Assembly: GCA_003255065.1 (NCBI GenBank)
Contig: QAOA01004227.1
Coordinates: 46,588-110,587, forward strand
Reading direction: 5' to 3'
Length of the DNA stretch: 64,000 bases
Source: Cercis canadensis
Taxonomy: Eukaryota > Streptophyta > Magnoliopsida > Fabales > Fabaceae
Shown here: one piece after another, positions 51,331 to 62,903 of the stretch
Layout: each line of letters starts with the position of its first letter
Numbering within the stretch: the first letter of the stretch is position 1
Notes under the pieces: model-generated
Seen by the model: only the letters and a program-made list of their open reading frames with translations
What the model was told of the DNA's origin: nothing
Databases searched by the model: none
Made by a program: the position numbers and the translations under genes

Positions 51331-51350
51331 CTTCCCCCCCCCCCCCCCCA
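51331..51350 (-). promoter_or_regulatory. Gypsy polypurine tract
   Basis: On minus a run of G followed by GAAG abuts the 3' LTR start (TGTCATTG). The long G homopolymer makes its exact length uncertain. Confidence 0.8.
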
Positions 51351-51761
51351 GGGGCCAAATGTCTCGATTTGTTGTGGATTGTTGAGATCTTGCCCTAATG
51401 CCACGTATCGCACCTAGGTAGGGTAAGAGGCTTACCTAATCATTCATAGCCATGATGTAGCGTATGGTCCCGAGACAATGAACAGCTGTGGAGGTGACAT
51501 TCTCACTTCTCGAGTGATATTACGGCTGTATCGGGGCCGTTAGATGTAATCAACCCTGACCGTCGGATGTGTTTTATTCAATAATATATATATGAGGATC
51601 ATGTATACCTCCGTTTTTTGAGGTTAAAACCGAGGTCGGAGCAAGTTCAAGCAGGCAAGGAATACTACTGTATTTAGCGAGGATGACTTCTTTATCATTT
51701 GTGGGTTTGTCATAAGGAATAGGTAGACCATCCTTTCTTTGCTGGGGATATTCCTAAAAAC

Positions 51762-53870
51762 ATGAGTTCCACTGATATGGGCTCGGGTTCGTCTTCTTAT
51801 TCTTCTAGGTTGTCTCGTGGGGAAGTGGTAGAAGTCCCATTATTCGTACACTCAAAGATTAGGTCAATTAGGTCCTGTGTTGGTTCCGATTATGTGAGGA
51901 GTTTGTGGGAGTGCCACGATAAAATAAACACCGATTACCATGATTTCGACCTAGAGGCATGCCCTAAGCGGTCTCTAGTGTGCGAAAATTGTCCTAATAA
52001 TCGATTTTTTACGTTTAATACCGTTTTCTTAGATCGAGTTGGGGCTGAGCTTCCCCTTACGGAGTTCGAAATGGAATTTTTTCGTAAAGTGAATGCGGCC
52101 CCAACTCAACTTCATACTAATGGGTCGGGTTTTCTTCGGGTCTTCCAAGCCATGTGTAATTTATTGTACGTTGACGCCCGAGTAGATGTATCTTTTCATT
52201 TTTTTTCACTAAAAGATATAAAAGAATCCGACCAGGAATATGTATATGTTGCTAGCCGTCCTCGACTATGCCTGATGACACTAGTTGAGGATTCGGCAAA
52301 GGGGTGGAAAGATCAATTTTTTCGCGTCACAATACCAACCTAGGATGGGGTGCCTAGGCCGGATAAAGCTTTTTTTCTTTACGAAGATGGGAGCCCCCGA
52401 TTCCCGTTACAGTGGAATCAGTATATTAACAAACAACAAGCTCAAGCGTTGGGGGAGTATGATCAAGAGGCTTGTCAGATAATAGGGATTATCTCTGAGT
52501 TGGCTTGCGAGAAGTCCAATCTCATCAATCTATGGGTGAGGGATCTCATATGTCGGTACTAACAAATTTATATATTTGCGTAGTAGTTTTTGATGATGAG
52601 ATAATTAACCGAGCTTGCTTTTGTATGTTTTTGCAGAGGAAAGATTAATCAAAGCAGAGATGGTAAGAATATCAAAGCTGGCCAAACACATGAAGGTGGG
52701 ACCCGCAGTCTCAGTGATCGAACCGAGCCAAAGTGAAAAGCAACAGAAGTCAGTGATTGCTGCAGTACCAGTGACTGCCGTTGTTGCTGCCGATGCCAAG
52801 GCGACTGTGGGTGAGGTCAGTCCAGATGCAGATGTGGAAGTTAGTGCAGACAAAGCTTGGAGTAAGCGGGGGCAAGAGTTTGGACCTTCAGCCGATCCGC
52901 AAGGAAAATATTGGTCCAAAAAGCATAAATCAACCCATCGGGATCATTCAAAACAAGACGGGTCTTCGTCACACCGGTCGTCCAGAGGGAAAACAGCCGA
53001 GGTCAGGGATCTCGAACTTTTTTCTGTTGATTTGGTCACCGGAGATCCCGACATTGCGAATGTCTCATTTTGGAACACCCGTTTCCCGTTCCAGGAAAGG
53101 GTGGACTCCATTCTGACCAAGGTGGATCAGGACAAACTAACGAAAGTTTCGGAGAGTGCACTGCTAACCTACATGCTTTCTACGACGACCAGGCAGCTGG
53201 AGGTGATCCGGGACCTTGAAAGGAGGGGGGAGTGTCCGATGTTGTTAGGAAAGCCAAGGACGAAGAGGCGGTGGCCCGAGCCAAGAAGGAGTCGGCTTTG
53301 CTAGCGTTGCAAGAAGCTAAGGCGGAGGCTCAACAGCTCCGACTTGAAAAAGAGTCAGTGCAAAAGACTCTAGAGAGGGCCCAGGCGGACAATGATAAGC
53401 TGAAGGCAGATGCTCAGGAACTGGAAATATGCCACGAGGCCGGCACTCAAGCGATTCAGGAAGCCCATATTCGAGCATGTGAGGCTCGTGATGATTTAAA
53501 ATAGGTTCGGGCCCAGATGCGCCGGAGGGTGGAAAGGGCTCGTTAATCGAAGTCCAGAATGAAGAAAAAGGCCGAGGATAAGATAGAAAAGAACTACGCC
53601 CTACCATTTCAGCATGGGTTTAATAACGCAACTGATCAAGCCAAACTACAATGTCCCGATCTTCAATCCGAGTTAATGGATTGTACCAAAATTGTGAGAG
53701 AAGGTCGGCTGGTAGCAGATGAGGAGGACGAGACCCCCGATGATGCGAAAGAGGAGGTTGAGCTTTGGGTGTCAGACTCAGGAGGTGATTATGACTCGGG
53801 TACTAAGGAGGAATATTATGGTTCTCCCAGTAATCGGGAACTTCCCCCCCCCCCCCTTAGTAAAGCGAAG
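51762..53870 (+). pseudogene. Reverse-oriented extra gene (aORF) of the Gypsy element
   Basis: Opposite in strand to gag-pol. It starts with ATG at 51762. The N-terminal part includes ELPLTEFEMEFFRKV, FLRVFQAMCNLL and VSFHFFSLK, resembling the domain Pfam calls putative gypsy-type transposon (Transposase_28); then PLQWNQYINKQQAQALGEYD; a probable intron at about 52555-52635; a Ser/Lys-rich linker (52640-53020); and a coiled-coil stretch (ARAKKESALLALQEAKAEAQ, QLRLEKESVQKTLERAQAD) with an acidic tail (DEEDETPDDAKEEVEL). Interrupted by TAG at 52341, a frameshift in a G run near 53230, TAG near 53503 and TAA near 53545. Function unknown; related genes are thought to be dispensable accessories. 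A captured host gene is the alternative. Confidence 0.8.
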
Positions 53871-54061
53871 TGTAATTTGTGTGAAAAAATCAAATTATTA
53901 ATAAGAATAGAATTATTGTCGTGGTATTTATGTTCGGAGCACCTTGTGTTAGCAAAGTTTATTTATCAATTATGAGTTTTAAATGAAAACAAGGATGGGT
54001 TTGATTTATTTCATAAGTCAACACCTGCACTATAGGCATAGTGATGTTTTAACTTAGTCAG

Positions 54062-54275
54062 ATGTGTACTCGCGGAGGAGTTCATAGGCAAATTTTAGCT
54101 CGATGATGTTAACTGATTTATGGTTTGTACTCACGAAGGAGGTTACAAACATATTGAAGATCGGCATTTTAACCGGTTTCAGGTTTGTACTCGCGAAGGA
54201 GGTTACAAATAAATTTTAGCTCGGTATGTTTGACTAGCTTAAGGTTTGTACTCGCGAAGGAGGTTACAAATAATA
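54062..54275. repeat. About 60-bp tandem repeats in the Gypsy 3' region
   Basis: Four units, each with GTACTCGCGAAGGAGGTTAC (the first diverged), starting near 54065, 54127, 54187 and 54247. They lie between the integrase 3' end and the reverse-oriented gene. Tandem repeats in this position are known from Tat/Ogre-type elements. Confidence 0.88.
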
Positions 54276-54424
54276 TTTGTTTTATAAATTGGATAAAGCG
54301 AACATCAACAATCTACAAGTTCTTGTTCATAGATTCTAAGATTAGTTATGTTCCATGTCCTAGGAATGGGGAGACCCTCTTGGGTAACAAGTTTGTAGGC
54401 GCCTTTGCCCAGGATTTCCTGTAT

Positions 54425-55447
54425 TCAATATGGTCCTTCCCAATTGGGAGCGAGTTTACCCTCGATAAGATGTTTTCGGGTAATGTCGACACGTCGAAGA
54501 ATTAGATCATCTATTTTGAATTCTCTGGCTCGAACCCTCTTGTTGTAATATCGTGCCAATATTTGTTTGTAAGCTATCATTGTGAATTGGGCCCTTTCCC
54601 TATCTTCATCTAGCAATTCGAGGTTAATATTCATTGTGTCGTGATCATGCTCGGTATCGTAGTGCTCTCGCCTCCAACTTGGTTCACCGAGTTCTACTGG
54701 TATCATGGCTTCTGCACCATATGTGAGTTTATAGGGTGACTCTTTGTTGGAAGTTTGGGGGGTTGTTCGGTAGGACCATAGTACCCAAGGGAGCTCGTCA
54801 ATCCATCTGCCTTTGGTTTTATCCAACCGTTTCTTTAGCTTGTCGAGGATGATACAGTTTACGGCCTCTACTTGCCGATTGGCCTGGGGGTGCTCAACCA
54901 AAGTAAAATTGAGTCTGATCTGAAGATTAGTGCAAAAAGCTCAGAACCCAGTATTGGTGAATTGAGTGCCATTGTCGGTAGTTATGGTATGTGGGATACC
55001 GAACCTGCCAATGATAAAGGGTTGAACAAATTTTTTAGCATTCTTGGCCGTAATAGAGGCTAGGGTTTCAGCTTCAATCCATTTAGAAAAATAATCAATG
55101 GCAACAATGAGAAATTTCTTTTGGCCCGCCGCTATGGGGAATGGACCAAGCAGGTCCAACCCCCAACGGCAAAATGGCCAAGGTTCAACCATAGTGCATA
55201 GGTCGGACGATGGTGCTAAATGCATATGGGCGAAGTTTTGACATTTTTCACAAGTGCGTAAAAGGGTTGCGGCATCTGCCTTCAAAGTCGGCCAGTAATA
55301 GCTGAATCGTAAGGACTTGGCTGCCAAAGAGCGGGCGCCAATATGATGTCCACATATGCCCAAATGAATTTCCTTGAGAACATAACTAGATTGTTCAGGA
55401 TTCAGGCATTTCAAAAGTGGAGTAAGATATCCACGTTTGTACAACAC
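54425..55447 (-). pseudogene. Gypsy integrase
   Basis: His/His-Cys/Cys zinc finger (HLGICGHHIG ... CEKCQNF), then the catalytic core with GLDLLGPF, TTDNGTQF and a downstream Glu in QVEAVN, giving a D-D-E set. Two in-frame TGA codons (after TNTGF and after WEGPY) fit C-to-T change of CGA. Joins the strand-transfer role of the element. Not functional as read. Confidence 0.9.
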
Positions 55448-55480
55448 ATCCCCATCGAGGCAATAGTTACAGAAGATTCA

Positions 55481-56353
55481 CTAAAGTCTCTGAGCGAAAA
55501 GTTTATCTGGAGGGAGCTCGCCTGTTTTAAGGTAACGAATAATAGGAGTGAGCCAGGTGGGAGGACCCTCCGTCACGCCGGAAATGGCGTTGTGCTCGAT
55601 GCTCGGGGTCGAGATTATTTCTTGGATTACGGTTTGATTATTACCCGATTTTTTGTTGCTGGCAACGTTGGAAAGGATATCCGCTCGGGTGTTCTCCCCT
55701 CGCGGAATATAATGGATTTCAAAGTTTGTAAAATTGGATATGAGTGTCCAAGTTTTGTTTAGATATTTGGCCATTTGGGGATCTTTAGCATGATATTCTC
55801 CTTTTATTTGGTTGGTGATTAGTTGAAAATCAGTTAATACGCGAATGGCGCTTGCTCCGAGCTCCGAGGCTAATTCGAGTCCAGCAATTAGGGCTTCATA
55901 CTCCGCTTGGTTGTTGGAAACCGAAAACTCAAAGCATAAGGACTGTTCGATTATGATTCCTTCTGGGCCTTCCACTATGATTCCTGCTTCGCCCCAGTGG
56001 AGATTGGAGGACCCGTCCACATACAAAGTCCACCCTATGGGTGTTCCTGATTAAGGGTCTTTGGGTCGGGTGAATTCTACCACGAAATCGGCCAGAGCCT
56101 GAGCTTTGATAGCGCCTCGCGGTTCGTAAGAGATCATATGTTTTGACAACTCTACCGACCATCTAAGCATGCGTCCCGCTAGATTGGGTTTTTGAAGAAT
56201 TTTTTTAATGGGTTGATCGGTTCGAACAGTGATTGGATGATTTTGAAAGTAGGGTCGTAAGTGCCTAGCTAAGAGAAGGAGGGCATAAGCAATTTTTTTA
56301 ATCCGGTGATACCGTAACTCCGAGGCCTGAAGAGCATGACTGGTGTAGTACAC
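55481..56353 (-). pseudogene. Gypsy RNase H followed by archaeal-type RNase H
   Basis: 56353-56051 is the end of the usual RT-linked RNase H (RYHRIKKIAYALLLLARHLR ... ALADFVVEF). 56026-55481 is a second RNase H domain: YVDGSSN, NQAEYEALIAG and TDFQLITNQI supply the D-E-D residues. A second, archaeal-type RNase H is diagnostic for the Tat clade. The two parts are separated by a stop. Confidence 0.9.
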
Positions 56354-56415
56354 TGGGGACTGCCGTGTGTGCTCTTCTCGGACTAGAGCCGAGCTTACAG
56401 CTTGATCGCTACTGG

Positions 56416-57382
56416 CTAGATATATATATAGGATTTCACCAGGTTTGGTGTGGAGAGTATAGGTGGAGATGTCAAATATTGTTTTAGCTTATCGAAGGCA
56501 AGTTCGCACTCGGGGGTCCACTGAAAATCTTTGATCTTCTTTAGTGTTTTAAAGAAAGGGAGAGCCTTGTTTGCCGACCTGGACATGAATCGGGAAAAGG
56601 CTGCTATCCGACCTGTTAGTCTTTGGACCTCCCTGACATTCTTTGGTGGTTCCATGTTGATGATGGCTTGGCATTTATCGGGGTTGGCTTCAATGCCGCA
56701 GTGAGTAAGCATGAAACCGAGGAATTTGCCGGCCTCTACTCCAAATGCGCATTTAGTGGGATTCAAATGCATGTCGTACCGACGGAGGACGGTGAATACT
56801 TTGGTTAGATCAGCGAAATGTTCGAGGTCGGAGTTAGATTTAACCAACATGTCATCAACATAAACTTCAACATTCCATCCGATTTGATTCTGAAGGACTT
56901 TATCGACTAAGCGTTGATAAGTGGGGCCGCCGTTTTTTAAGCCAAAAGGCATCATTTTGTAGCAATAGATGGATTTTTCTGTGATAAAAGCTATTTTTTC
57001 TTCGTTTGATGGGAGCATGCGGATTTGATTATAGCCTGAATATGCATCCATGAAATTGAGGATTTTATAGCCGGATGCCCAATCGACTAATTTATCAATA
57101 CTTAAGAGGGGATATAGGTCTTTTGGACATACTTTATTAAGGCCTGAAATGTCCACACACATTCACCACTACCCGTTCGCCTTTTTTTACCATGACGATA
57201 TTCGATAGCCAAGTTGCGTATGGTAATTTTTGTATGAATCTGGCATCCAGAAGTTTCTGCACCTCTTCTTGAATGACCTTTTGTTTTTCAGGGCCAACTA
57301 TTCTTTTCTTTTGGGAGACGAGCTTGGCACCCGTATTAATGACAAGTTTATGACAGATGAAATTGGGGTCAATACCTGGCAT
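56416..57382 (-). pseudogene. Gypsy reverse transcriptase
   Basis: Fingers and palm motifs are present: ARFIQKLPYATWLSNIVMVK, MDAYSGYNQI, PFGLKNGGPTYQRL, YVDDMLVKS, and LGFMLTHCGIEANPDK. A frameshift separates 57382-57137 from 57162-56416. Active-site YVDD is intact. Confidence 0.93.
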
Positions 57383-57394
57383 GTCAAAGGCTGT

Positions 57395-58269
57395 CTAGGC
57401 GAAAAGGTCGACGTTGGCGATCAGGAGATCGGTAAGTTTCCAGAGATTTTCTGAGGGAATGCCAGTTCTAACCTGAACAGTCTGATTCGCTCTGTTACCA
57501 ATTTGAAGAGCAATGAGGTCTCCCTTTGACTCTGGTTTATCTCCAATTTTATGCTCCTTGCGGTCCAAATCTGGGACATGGACAAGGTCGATTGGAATTG
57601 GGTGCGTGGGAGGTTGGGGACTCGGAGATTTAAGGTGATCGACTATCAAGCTTAGGTTATAATAGGTTATCCCTACTAGCTGGTCTCCTCTCGCCTGTCC
57701 TACCATTCCCGAGGTGGTGGGAAATTTAAGTAAGAGATGCTTTGTGGATACAATGGCTGATATTTTGTTTAGGGACGGTCGACCTAAGATGGCATTATAT
57801 GCCGAGGGACAGTCGACCACCAGGAATCTGATCTCACCACTAGTTATGTTAGGATATTCCCCAATGGTAGTGCGGAGAGTGATAGTCATTTTTACTTCAA
57901 CCTGCTTTCTCGAGAATCCGACCAGGGTGCCATCATAATGCTGCAGAGCGGTGACTGGTATGTCCAGTTGTTCAAAAGCACGGTAAAAAAGAACATCGGC
58001 CGAACTTCTCTGATCAATCAAGACCTTACGGATGTCGAAATTAGTGATTAAGCAAGAGATGACCATGGGATCCTCATGCTCTCAATTAATAATCCCGTAA
58101 TCGTTATCTGAGAAGGAGATGACCGTGGTTGTCTGATGCTGCCGAGCTTGAGTGCCATATGCAAGACTTCATGTTTGTATCTTACCGTTGCGCGTTCGTG
58201 TCGTTTACGAGAGGATAAGGTGGGTCCTCCCCCAGCGAAACCACCTGCTATGGTGTTTATGGTGCTCAC
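57395..58269 (-). pseudogene. Gypsy aspartic protease region
   Basis: 58269-58048 has INTIAGGFAGGG, a linker typical of plant Gypsy Gag-Pol. 58066-57395 has the retropepsin core: LIDQRSSADVLF holds the catalytic Asp, but the position usually occupied by glycine is Arg; NAILGRPSLN follows. Frames are broken between these parts. Confidence 0.85.
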
Positions 58270-58434
58270 TGCATTACGTCATGGGTCTGTCTGCGGATGA
58301 CGTGGCTGACGCCTATTAGGTGATCGGCTGCACAGGCAAAACTAATCGGTGAGAGTTCTCGAGGGCAACCCCCGTTGTGGGTTCTCTCTCTTTTGAGGTC
58401 TTGTGGTCGACGGGCCACTATCAGCTCGAAATTT

Positions 58435-59627
58435 CTAAAGGTAACCTCTGTAAAGTAGATCTTTGATCAGGTTGCATAAGTGGCGGCAATTGTCAGTATC
58501 GTGGCCTCGGCCTCTGTGAAAAACACAATATTTCTCTTTGTCTGCACCTACATCCCCTTTTTGCAGTGGGAGTTGGGTAAGTTTTGTTTGACATATAACT
58601 TCTAATACTCGGGCCCGAGATTGGTTCAGGAGGGGTATAAGCTTCGCATAGAGGCCGGACAGGGGATCGTTCATTTCTTCCTCCCTTCCTTTAGTCTTGC
58701 GGTTTTTTTATCTTTGGTCTTGCTCGTTTCCGTTTGACCTAAGATCTCCTTAAGATTAATGTGCTTTAAGGTCCTGATAAGCAGTTCGGACAAGTTGTGG
58801 GGAAGGTCTAGAGTCAAATTTTCATGCAAACGACCGGGTCGAAGTTCGGCCTGGATTGCGTGTATTGCCATTGAGTCCGTAAGATCACGGACTTGTAAAG
58901 AAAGTTGAGTGTATCGATGCATATAATCTTTTAAGGGTTTAGCATCTTCCTGTTAGAGGGTAGCCAAGACGGCAGAAGATTTTTTATGTGTCATACTGGT
59001 TGAGAATCGGGCCAAAAGAAGTTCGGATAACGTATCAAAATTTGAAATACTATTTGGCGGGAGGTTAGAGAACCATTACAGGGCCGCTCGACGCAAAGTT
59101 GTAGGGAATGCACGACACATCAATTCATCAGTAGATCCGCTCAACAACATGATGGAGTTGTAATTTTCCAAATGTTCGCGGGGGTCGGATGATCCATCAA
59201 AAGCTTCGAGCTGCGGTATCCGAAAGTTGGGAGGGAGTGGGTAATCCAGGATCGGCGGAGTGAAAGGATGTCTCCCTACTCTCCTAGGTCGGTCTGTCCT
59301 GGGCAAGGAGAGTTTAGTTGAGATGGAAACTTGGGAGGTTTTTCCCTTCCGCTCGGACAAGGGGGCATCTTGCGCACTTAAAAATTCGGTCGGTAAATCC
59401 TTAGTGAACTGCGATCCATTGGAGGCCACTTTTATTGTCGGATGGTATTTCGAGGATTCCGACGCATCAAGGCTTGCACGCCTTTTATACTCGGTGATTT
59501 TCGCCTTATCAATTGCACGATCTTGCTTCAAAGTCTGGATTTCCTGGAGGAGATAATGCAGAGTATCGCCCATTTGGTTTGGGTGATCTCCTCCGAAAGG
59601 GTTTTCTCTGATTGTTTCGAGGTTCAT
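58435..59627 (-). pseudogene. Gypsy gag
   Basis: Starts MNLETIRENPFGGDHP. A retrotransposon gag domain follows (PQLEAFDGSSDPREHLENYN ... FPTTLRRAAL), with stops near 59074 and 58953 (TAA where CAA fits), then 58922-58671 (DYMHRYTQLSLQVRDLTDSM) and, after a frameshift, 58674-58435 containing CVFHRGRGHDTDNCRHL, a CCHC-like knuckle region. Capsid-forming role, lost in this copy. Confidence 0.88.
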
Positions 59628-59811
59628 GATAGGTCAGAGATTCTTATGGGGTGCCGACATGGAACTGGAGGGAAGGGTCAGTGGTTCTTTAATCGGAGTA
59701 TGGGGGTTTTCTGGAGCGGGGGGAACTACGATTGGAAAATGGGGGATTTCTGCATCCACTACACGGGACTCAGGATCTGCCATAGAGAATTGTAGGTTAA
59801 GAGGAAGTCGA

Positions 59812-59832
59812 TTCCCCACAGACGGCGCCAAA
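59812..59832 (-). promoter_or_regulatory. Gypsy primer binding site
   Basis: On minus, directly after the 5' LTR and TT, is TGGCGCCGTCTGTGGGGA. It resembles the tRNA-Asp-type primer site common in plant Gypsy elements, with a few mismatches in the middle. Confidence 0.7.
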
Positions 59833-60172
59833 TGACAAAGCCTGAATCTGAGGTCGGGTTGATCTTCGAGGTCGATCTGAAACATATAAAAACAAAGGGG
59901 ACCGGGTTTTATTTTCGGGCTTCAAAGCTTAAGTTAGTCGGTCCGATCTAAGATGTATTCTTTATGATGATTCTAGTCAAAAAAGTTCAAGTCCCGTTAC
60001 CTGTAATAGATGAGGCTATTTATAGCAAATGGAAAGCAAGAGGTGGTGGATCAGAAGAACTGGACCTAAGATTTATCGGGTTTTAGGTTTCATGGCCTAG
60101 TGAGACATTAGGCCCATACTGGATATTGGGCTTGATGCTAAATGATTGGGCTGACAATAATGGACAATGACA
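59833..60172 (-). mobile_element. Gypsy 5' LTR
   Basis: 340 bases. On minus TGTCATTG...TTTGTCA, and a TATAAATA box at about 60024-60017. The left copy differs at about 20 sites. Confidence 0.92.
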
Positions 60173-60822
60173 CCTCCATTGGAAAGGGTTTCTTCTATTA
60201 TGCTCAAGATTTTCCTAGGCGCTGCATTACCTAGCGCCTCAGCGCTGCCAAGTCTCAAATCTCCTACAAATTTCAGCAATCTCAGCACTTCAGCACCCAT
60301 GTTCCTAGCGCCTGACTGCCCATACCCAGCATGCCAAAGTCTGTTATGAAGTTCATTGAACATCTTCCCCCCTCATGCCCTCATTTTTATCCATAAGCCA
60401 CTTGTGTTAATATAAACAATAGTGATATAACAATTGACCAAGTCCCTCATGAACTCACTGAACAAAACTGTCAAAAATTATATGATTCCTTCAATGTTTC
60501 AAAATTAGTTATACCATCATTTTTATCCATAAGCCACTTGTGTTAATATAAACAATAGTAATATAACAATTGACCAAGTCCCTCATGAACTCATTGAACA
60601 AAAATGTCAAAAATTATATGATTCCTTCAATGTTTCAAAATTAGTTATATAAAGGCTGCATTTACAAATGAGAACTACCTATTTACTCAATTGAAAGCTG
60701 ACTTGCTTATTTATAATCGTGCCTAATCAGGGTCGAATCTCATATTTCAGTAATTTCAACCAATTCTTGTGCTTTTCTATTGCTTTTCCAAACTTTGCTT
60801 TTACTATAGCTTCCTCATAGCA
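60173..60822. repeat. Duplicated block, copy 2, right part
   Basis: Continues the match to 13988-14505 after the Gypsy insertion, starting at the CCTCC target duplication. A 136-base tandem duplication (60381-60516 and 60517-60652) exists only in this copy. A minus open frame at 60363-60097 crossing the LTR junction is spurious. Confidence 0.92.
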
Positions 60823-61084
60823 AAGTAAATAGCTATTGGTACACCAAACTCTAAAATAGAGAATGGGAATCAAATTAATGAATATCACAGCCATAACTAA
60901 AGTCAAAAACAAGGTTGCAGTGTTTATATATGAAATCATTGAAATATACAATAACTATTACCAAAACAATGTAGTGTTTTTTATTTTTTTCATTGGACAA
61001 AATGCACTAGTGTGGTCAATTTAACTTCTGTTCTTTTTAAATCAAAAACAAAAAAGGAGAAGAAATAGATAACAGGCAGAGCAC
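60823..61084. other. Unassigned, next to oligopeptidase exons
   Basis: Outside the duplicated block; AT-rich, possibly intronic. No exon recognised. Confidence 0.35.
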
Positions 61085-61612
61085 GATATTCGAAACTTGC
61101 TCTGCCTTGGGCTTACTACATAACGAACCAGAATTCAAATTCCTCACTGATAACTTAAGGTAGTCATTGTCTTTATCATACCTAGTGTATGCAAGAAACT
61201 GATGATTTGGTGAAATTTCTGATAATTCTTCATAAGCATAACCTAAAAAAATTGGACAAAAGAAATTTAGCATTTATTAGGACAGCATTTACTTGCAAAG
61301 AACCAGTGCTTCTCTCTCTTGAATTTAAAACATAACTCCTTTTCTTCCTTGTCATTTTCTACAATTTTAAAACAAAATCATCTTTAATTCAATAGGAAAA
61401 AATGCATGGAAAATCATGCAACACTGGCAGTACCTCCAACTCTCTCTGCTTCTTGATTGTAGTCAAGCAGCTTCTGCTCAATTCTCTTCCCTGATACAAA
61501 ATCGAATCCTGCCGAAGGTGATTTATGAGAAATAAACTCCTCATGCAAGCTCGCCAACCTTCTAGACAGTACAGGGTACTGCTTTCCTTATTCAACACGA
61601 CGATAATACAAC
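61085..61612 (-). pseudogene. Oligopeptidase B-like (prolyl oligopeptidase family) exons
   Basis: Two exons of a serine oligopeptidase (S9 family) beta-propeller/N-terminal region. About 61612-61434: YYRRVE then TAA (61591-61589), then GKQYPVLSRRLASLHEEF ... KLLDYNQEAERVGG ending at a GT donor. About 61243-61085: GYAYEELSEISPNHQFLAYT and NDYLKLSVRNLNSGSLCSKP. The acceptor TTTTTTTAG and the phase fit. The catalytic domain lies further downstream in the protein and is not in the window. An in-frame TAA and loss of the rest mark it as a fragment. Confidence 0.8.
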
Positions 61613-62009
61613 CTAGAGAGATCAATATCCAAGTTCAAATAGTACAAAGAAAAGAAGAAAAGCTCAGAATATGATGATAAGCATCTGCTCTGTTTGCTCC
61701 GTTTCCCACTTCAGCAATTAAAATGCAGGAAATTTCAGAAAAAACAATATAAAAAGGTGAAGAGTGAGAGGGCATAGATAAAGTGAGAGACCCACCTCAT
61801 TGGCGCTGGAAAGGGGATCACACAAAGAGATATAGCAGATAGAGACGATACTACCAAGGTTGAGTGCAAAGTGAACAAGGGAGAGTGAAGCTTAGGCCTT
61901 TCAGAATAGGTTTGGGGAAAATAGAAGCAAAAGCTCGAGAGAAAGGAGGAAAGAAGAAGGAGGTCAGCGTTTAATTGATACAAGTACCAAAACGACACCG
62001 GGAAAATCT
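61613..62009. other. Possible 5' region of the oligopeptidase fragment
   Basis: A minus frame at 61998-61735 has a hydrophobic Ser/Leu-rich sequence with CCAATGAG-GTGGGT resembling a start codon beside a splice donor. This might be a first exon, but there is no family match to support it. Confidence 0.25.
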
Positions 62010-62205
62010 TACAAAAATAAAGTGATGACTTATGAATTTCACTAATTTGTAGGGGTCAATTAACAATTTATTCAAATAACTAGGCACAAACCAAATAAAA
62101 CAGAAACCACCTCAACCCTTCCATTCCACCTACACATGCTTGCTTTTCATTGGATGTATACTATTTTGTCAGTTGGTGTATTTGTGCCACTTGTGGCAAC
62201 GAAGA
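62010..62205 (-). repeat. Dispersed repeat, copy 3 of 3
   Basis: Inverted relative to 16627-16815. Shared words include TGCCACAAGTGGCACAAAT and GACCCCTACAAATTAGTG (minus strand). No coding capacity. Confidence 0.65.
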
Positions 62206-62345
62206 AGCACCCTATATGTATATATAACATGGGAAAGTGGGATTCTCATTTAACATTCCCAAGAAACTGTCAAGATTCCCCATTTTAAACACCACCTTAG
62301 TGGCAAGTCTAGCAAGGAATGTAGTGCTTTGAGTTCTATAGATTA

Positions 62346-62700
62346 AGCAAGATGGTAGGAGCTTTGGATAATATACTACCCACAATAGTCAATTTGGTGA
62401 AGCGTGGCGTTGTTGTTCCAAACTTGTGTCCTAGGTGCAACCAAGGAAAAAAAATCATGACCCATGTTCTTTGAAACAACTTTTCGACTCGGCATTGCAG
62501 CCTTATGTATCCCTTTGCCTTCAAATTTTTCCAAACCAGAATGCAGATTTTGATGGTTGGTTTTTTAACTTGTTGGGAAGTATGACAGGGAAGCATATAG
62601 TATGGTGGCTATGATTTTGTGGGGCTTGTGCTTTGCAAGAACTATTTACCTTGAAATGATACTAGAAATGGTTTTAATACTTTGGATGAGAAGGGGATTT
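62346..62700 (+). pseudogene. LINE fragment: zf-RVT domain
   Basis: Reads ILPTIVNLVKRGVVVPNLCP, RCNQGKKIMTHVL then a stop: the zinc-binding motif (CPRC ... H) that follows reverse transcriptase in plant LINEs. A later AMILWGLCFART fits the WAIWKAR-type motif. Stops and frame changes throughout. Confidence 0.65.
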
Positions 62701-62903
62701 TTTTTATTTAGACAGCTTTCCTAGAAACCAACTCCTCCGGCTACTTGGAAAGCTTAATTTAAAGGATCGGAGAGACTAGGAATGCTTCTCTATGTGGCAG
62801 TGGTGGGTGTGGATTCAAAGAAACTTATTGTATAAGAGCTTCTCACATAAGGCCTTCTTATGTAAGCGCTTAAATAAGTTGTTTACCTAAACGGAGCCTA
62901 GGT

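Larger units (their letters stand above)
50992..60172 (-). mobile_element. Tat-lineage Gypsy LTR retrotransposon
   Basis: 9.18 kb, flanked by the 5-base target duplication CCTCC (50987-50991 and 60173-60177). LTRs of about 340 bases lie at 50992-51330 (3') and 59833-60172 (5'). They differ at about 20 positions by eye, nearly all transitions, plus a 1-base indel. On minus: primer site, gag, protease, RT, RNase H, a second RNase H of archaeal type, integrase. On plus, between integrase and 3' LTR: an extra gene. Dual RNase H and a reverse-oriented extra gene are features of Tat-type elements (Grande is the classic case). All genes carry stops or frameshifts, so the copy is inactive. Confidence 0.93.

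Noticed and set aside
52605-53607. Minus-strand frames opposite the Gypsy extra gene
   Set aside because: Composition follows the coiled coil on plus. No gag-pol domain is expected there.
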